In this document: in pieces, positions 16,006-18,119 of the stretch | Layout of the letters: the number at the start of each line of letters is the position of its first letter | Numbering within the stretch: the first letter of the stretch is position 1 | Translations under genes and position numbers: made by a program | NCBI GenBank assembly: GCA_030039895.1 | Contig: JASHUR010000363.1 | Span: 1 to 18,119, forward strand | Direction: 5' to 3' | Source of the DNA: Acidobacteriaceae bacterium | Lineage (GTDB): Bacteria > Acidobacteriota > Terriglobia > Terriglobales > Acidobacteriaceae | DNA length: 18,119 nt | Notes under the pieces: generated by a model | The model's input: the letters and a program-made list of their open reading frames with translations, nothing else | Told to the model about the DNA's origin: nothing | Databases searched by the model: none

Positions 16006-16773
16006 ATGGAGAACAATGTGCCTGTAATGACGCAAACGAAACGCGCGGTGGTGTGGAATCCGCGCGAGGACCGCACGATTCATGCAGTGTGGCTCGCCGT
16101 GTTCTGGGTGGGAATCCTCGCCGGATTCGGCCTCGACATGAAGCCGTTTTTGAGCCAGTCGATTCCGTGGATTGTGTATGTGCACGCGGCCGTGTATGTG
16201 GGCTGGCTGCTGCTGCTCACGGTGCAGGTGCTGCTGGTCATCAGGAACAACGTGGCGCTCCACCGTCGGCTGGGAAAGTTCGCGGCGGGTTACGCGGTGC
16301 TGGTGGTTCTGCTCGGGCTGCCGACGGCGCTCACGGTGGCGGCGCGTACGCTGGGCACGAACATCTTTCCTCCGCAATTCCTGGCGGTGAATACGGTCAA
16401 CGTGTGCGGGTTTGCGGTGATGATCGCCTGGGCCATCGCCATGCGGCGCAGCCCCGCCGTGCACAAGCGGCTCATCCTGGCCGCCATGGTGGCCTTTGCC
16501 GATCCGGGGTTCGCGCGGATTACCGACAATCTGATGGCAGAGCCGAGGGCGGCATGGCCGTGGTTCTGGTACACGTTCTACGGAAACGTGCTGCTGGTCG
16601 TCCTTATGCTGGCGTGGGACCTGTGGCGCTACCGCCGGGTGGTGTGGCAGTTTGCGGTGGGCAGCGGAGCCGTGCTGGCCGGCGAAGTCTGGGCGACCGC
16701 CATGTATTTCGACCCGTCCTGGAAAGCATCCATGACGCACCTTGTAGTTGAATGGTCGCGGTTCATGCACTGA
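16006..16773 (+). CDS. Multi-pass membrane protein of unknown function
   Basis: About 255 aa with six or seven hydrophobic segments (roughly 25-43, 54-79, 93-113, 126-146, 155-171, 186-206 and 212-235), so an integral inner-membrane protein. Two similar short motifs follow the second and fourth helices, HRRLGKF (86-92) and HKRLILA (153-159). Together with H60 they recall small haem-binding or DUF2306-like membrane proteins, but I cannot assign a family with confidence. Start choice is uncertain: ATG at 16006 gives MENNVPVMTQ, ATG at 16027 gives MTQTKRAVVW, and the frame is open back to 15910. None has a strong ribosome site, and the residues before 16006 look non-coding. It diverges from the secreted hydrolase; a shared control region is possible. 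Confidence 0.8.
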   Translation: MENNVPVMTQTKRAVVWNPREDRTIHAVWLAVFWVGILAGFGLDMKPFLSQSIPWIVYVHAAVYVGWLLLLTVQVLLVIRNNVALHRRLGKFAAGYAVLVVLLGLPTALTVAARTLGTNIFPPQFLAVNTVNVCGFAVMIAWAIAMRRSPAVHKRLILAAMVAFADPGFARITDNLMAEPRAAWPWFWYTFYGNVLLVVLMLAWDLWRYRRVVWQFAVGSGAVLAGEVWATAMYFDPSWKASMTHLVVEWSRFMH

Positions 16774-16895
16774 GGCCGGGCAGCCGCATTGGCGGTTGGG
16801 ATAAGGGTGGGCCATTCGCCAAGCGGGTCTACCGGACCGGCTCGTACTGGTAACTGCCGTGATCCGGTTAGTTTTCGGGTTTAGGGTCATCTGGC

Positions 16896-16901
16896 TATAA
16901 T
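16896..16901 (+). promoter_or_regulatory. TATAAT box 8 nt before the ATG of the last gene
   Basis: A perfect TATAAT ends 8 nt before the ATG at 16910, so transcription should start at or within about 3 nt of the start codon. The -35 region is poor (TTTCGG at 16873-16878). No ribosome site fits in the space, which suggests a leaderless mRNA. Confidence 0.5.
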
Positions 16902-16909
16902 GTCGTTCG

Positions 16910-18046
16910 ATGGCACGATGGCTCTCGGTTGCTGCAGCAATTGTTCTGCTTCCGTTTGCTGGGGCACTCAGCAAAACCAGATCCGAATATCTAGTGGGAC
17001 GCGTCGCACGGATCGAATCCGCTCGCCTAGGAAGCGCCACACTATATGAAATCTATATTCAGGGTGACTCACAAACCTTTGCGGTTCGGCTGGCCCTGCG
17101 AGCTGATCAATCGGTTCCCTGGAAACTCAACGATCCAGTCGAATATCGGATCCGCGACCACAAGATTGACCTGCTACAACCTGACGGCAAGCTCATTACA
17201 AGGACGATCCAGACGGCAAGTCCCCACGCAGCTATCCTCCTTGCCCTTGATCTGCCCTTCCCTACCGCTCCTCCGTCGATCGCTACCGTAATCCCTGCCG
17301 GGGCCGATACCACGGTCGCACGCTGCCGCCAGACCCTGAACAGCAATGCGCAATATCGCGGGCTCATGAGTGCGTGCCAGTTCGCGCTCTCGCCCCGCAA
17401 TCTCCCGGATTTTCTCTGCAAAGAGACCATGCAGCGCAACGCTGGCGTCGGTTCGCCACCTTTCTGGCAGCCAGTCGATACCTTATCGATGGAAGTCACG
17501 TTTCTTGCCGGAGGCACAGATCGATACTCGGATTTCAGGCCATACGACCCGCGACTACAACGTGTTCCCGGTTGGCTGTCTCTGGCGCAATTCGGCAATG
17601 AGATAGAGGCCATCTTTGACCCTGCTGCGCACACCCGTTTTGCGTATCGGGGCATGCAGAAGCTGCCCTCAGGAAGCGCATCGATCTTTGCGTTCGAATT
17701 TGACGCCGCAAACAACCTGCGCTTTCGAATAGAGGTTGGCCACGTCACTGATTATCCGGGCCTCACCGGGCTCCTCTGGACCGACGACAAGACAGGACAA
17801 CTCATCCGTATCCAGGCTTACGCCACCGAATTGAATCCAAACTTCGATGTCCGGGCATGGGCCGGGGCAGTCAATTATGGCGAGGCCACAATTGCGGGAC
17901 TTGGATCCTTCCTGCTGCCGGCCGCGGACGAGGTGGAGGTCTGTTTGCAGAATGGCACCTGCTACAAAAACATAATGTCCTTTGGAGAGTGCAGGAGATT
18001 CCAATCGACCATTCACCTTCTGCCGAGCGGGAGGCTGCCACACTGA
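16910..18046 (+). CDS. Exported protein of unknown function, acidobacterial type
   Basis: A 378-aa protein starting with a Sec signal peptide (MARWLSVAAAIVLLPFAGA, cleavage about residue 19). Residues 24-100 form a small beta-rich region (EYLVGRVARIES). The main domain, about 160-370, begins with NLPDFLCKETMQR and includes FGNEIEAIFDP, TRFAYRG, GLLWTDDKTGQLIRI, AGLGSFLLPAADEVEVC and ECRRFQSTI. This layout resembles a large set of uncharacterised acidobacterial secreted proteins as I remember them; that is recollection, not a search. There are six cysteines in the mature part (139, 156, 170, 345, 351, 361), possibly disulfide-bonded. No catalytic motif is visible. The ATG is placed by the signal peptide and the TATAAT box just before it. 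The gene ends 73 nt before the window edge. Confidence 0.82.
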   Translation: MARWLSVAAAIVLLPFAGALSKTRSEYLVGRVARIESARLGSATLYEIYIQGDSQTFAVRLALRADQSVPWKLNDPVEYRIRDHKIDLLQPDGKLITRTIQTASPHAAILLALDLPFPTAPPSIATVIPAGADTTVARCRQTLNSNAQYRGLMSACQFALSPRNLPDFLCKETMQRNAGVGSPPFWQPVDTLSMEVTFLAGGTDRYSDFRPYDPRLQRVPGWLSLAQFGNEIEAIFDPAAHTRFAYRGMQKLPSGSASIFAFEFDAANNLRFRIEVGHVTDYPGLTGLLWTDDKTGQLIRIQAYATELNPNFDVRAWAGAVNYGEATIAGLGSFLLPAADEVEVCLQNGTCYKNIMSFGECRRFQSTIHLLPSGRLPH

Positions 18047-18119
18047 ACCCCAGAGTTTTGCGTCGCTCTCGCCCGTCTCTGGCGGAATGAACGTCAGCGC
18101 GACCATCGGACTCGACGCC

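Noticed and set aside
16849..16855. GGTAACT half-site resembling the XRE operator arm
   Set aside because: Only one 7-nt arm is present; a 7-mer is expected about once or twice by chance in 18 kb counting both strands.
15697..17040. Long minus-strand open frame extending the secreted hydrolase to 696 aa
   Set aside because: The extension has no recognisable domain, lies antisense to a convincing membrane-protein gene, and would bury an obvious signal peptide in the middle. High GC content makes such long chance frames common.
18087..18119. Possible start of another plus-strand gene at the right edge (ATG at 18087)
   Set aside because: Only 11 codons are visible and the ribosome site is too close. 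The frame is GC-rich at third positions, but a minus-strand frame across the same bases looks equally open, so it cannot be called.

Overview
The window is an ordinary-looking chromosomal segment of a GC-rich (about 60 % by eye) Gram-negative-type bacterium. Gene content, gene order and the style of the secreted proteins best fit Acidobacteriota, probably the Terriglobia/Acidobacteriaceae. That placement is inference from the tig-clpP-clpX-lon cluster, the short XRE regulator and the secreted protein with an 'LPDFxCxE' motif at the right edge; no rRNA or other decisive marker is present. I see no tRNA, rRNA, CRISPR array, insertion sequence or prophage.

Left edge (1-1873, plus strand): the 3' part of a cysteine synthase/cystathionine beta-synthase-type PLP enzyme is followed 41 nt later by a cystathionine gamma-synthase/lyase-type PLP enzyme. 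Together they form a sulfur amino acid (transsulfuration) unit. It converges on the protein quality-control block (1951-7941, minus strand), which in transcription order is tig (trigger factor), clpP, clpX, a factor-independent terminator, and lon with its own likely promoter. The trigger factor has a striking His-rich N-terminus.

Middle (8148-13239, minus strand): purH (last two steps to IMP), a large exported TPR protein, and a dGTPase-like HD phosphohydrolase whose ATG overlaps the TPR stop codon (TGATG). purH is divergent from a plus-strand rhomboid protease gene (13414-14319). The rhomboid gene ends at a hairpin shared with the convergent minus-strand gene for a 115-aa XRE-type regulator. 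That regulator's likely promoter is overlapped by a perfect 9-4-9 inverted repeat, which looks like an autoregulatory operator.

Right part (14950-18046): a secreted dienelactone-hydrolase-family protein (minus) is divergent from a multi-pass membrane protein (plus). The intervening 309 nt carry several inverted repeats. The last gene encodes an exported protein of unknown function, apparently from a leaderless transcript, because a TATAAT box lies only 8 nt before its ATG.

Most of the window is housekeeping. No clearly new multi-gene system is visible. The observations most worth following are the XRE operator, the His-rich trigger factor, the leaderless secreted-protein gene and the hairpin that contains the clpX stop codon.
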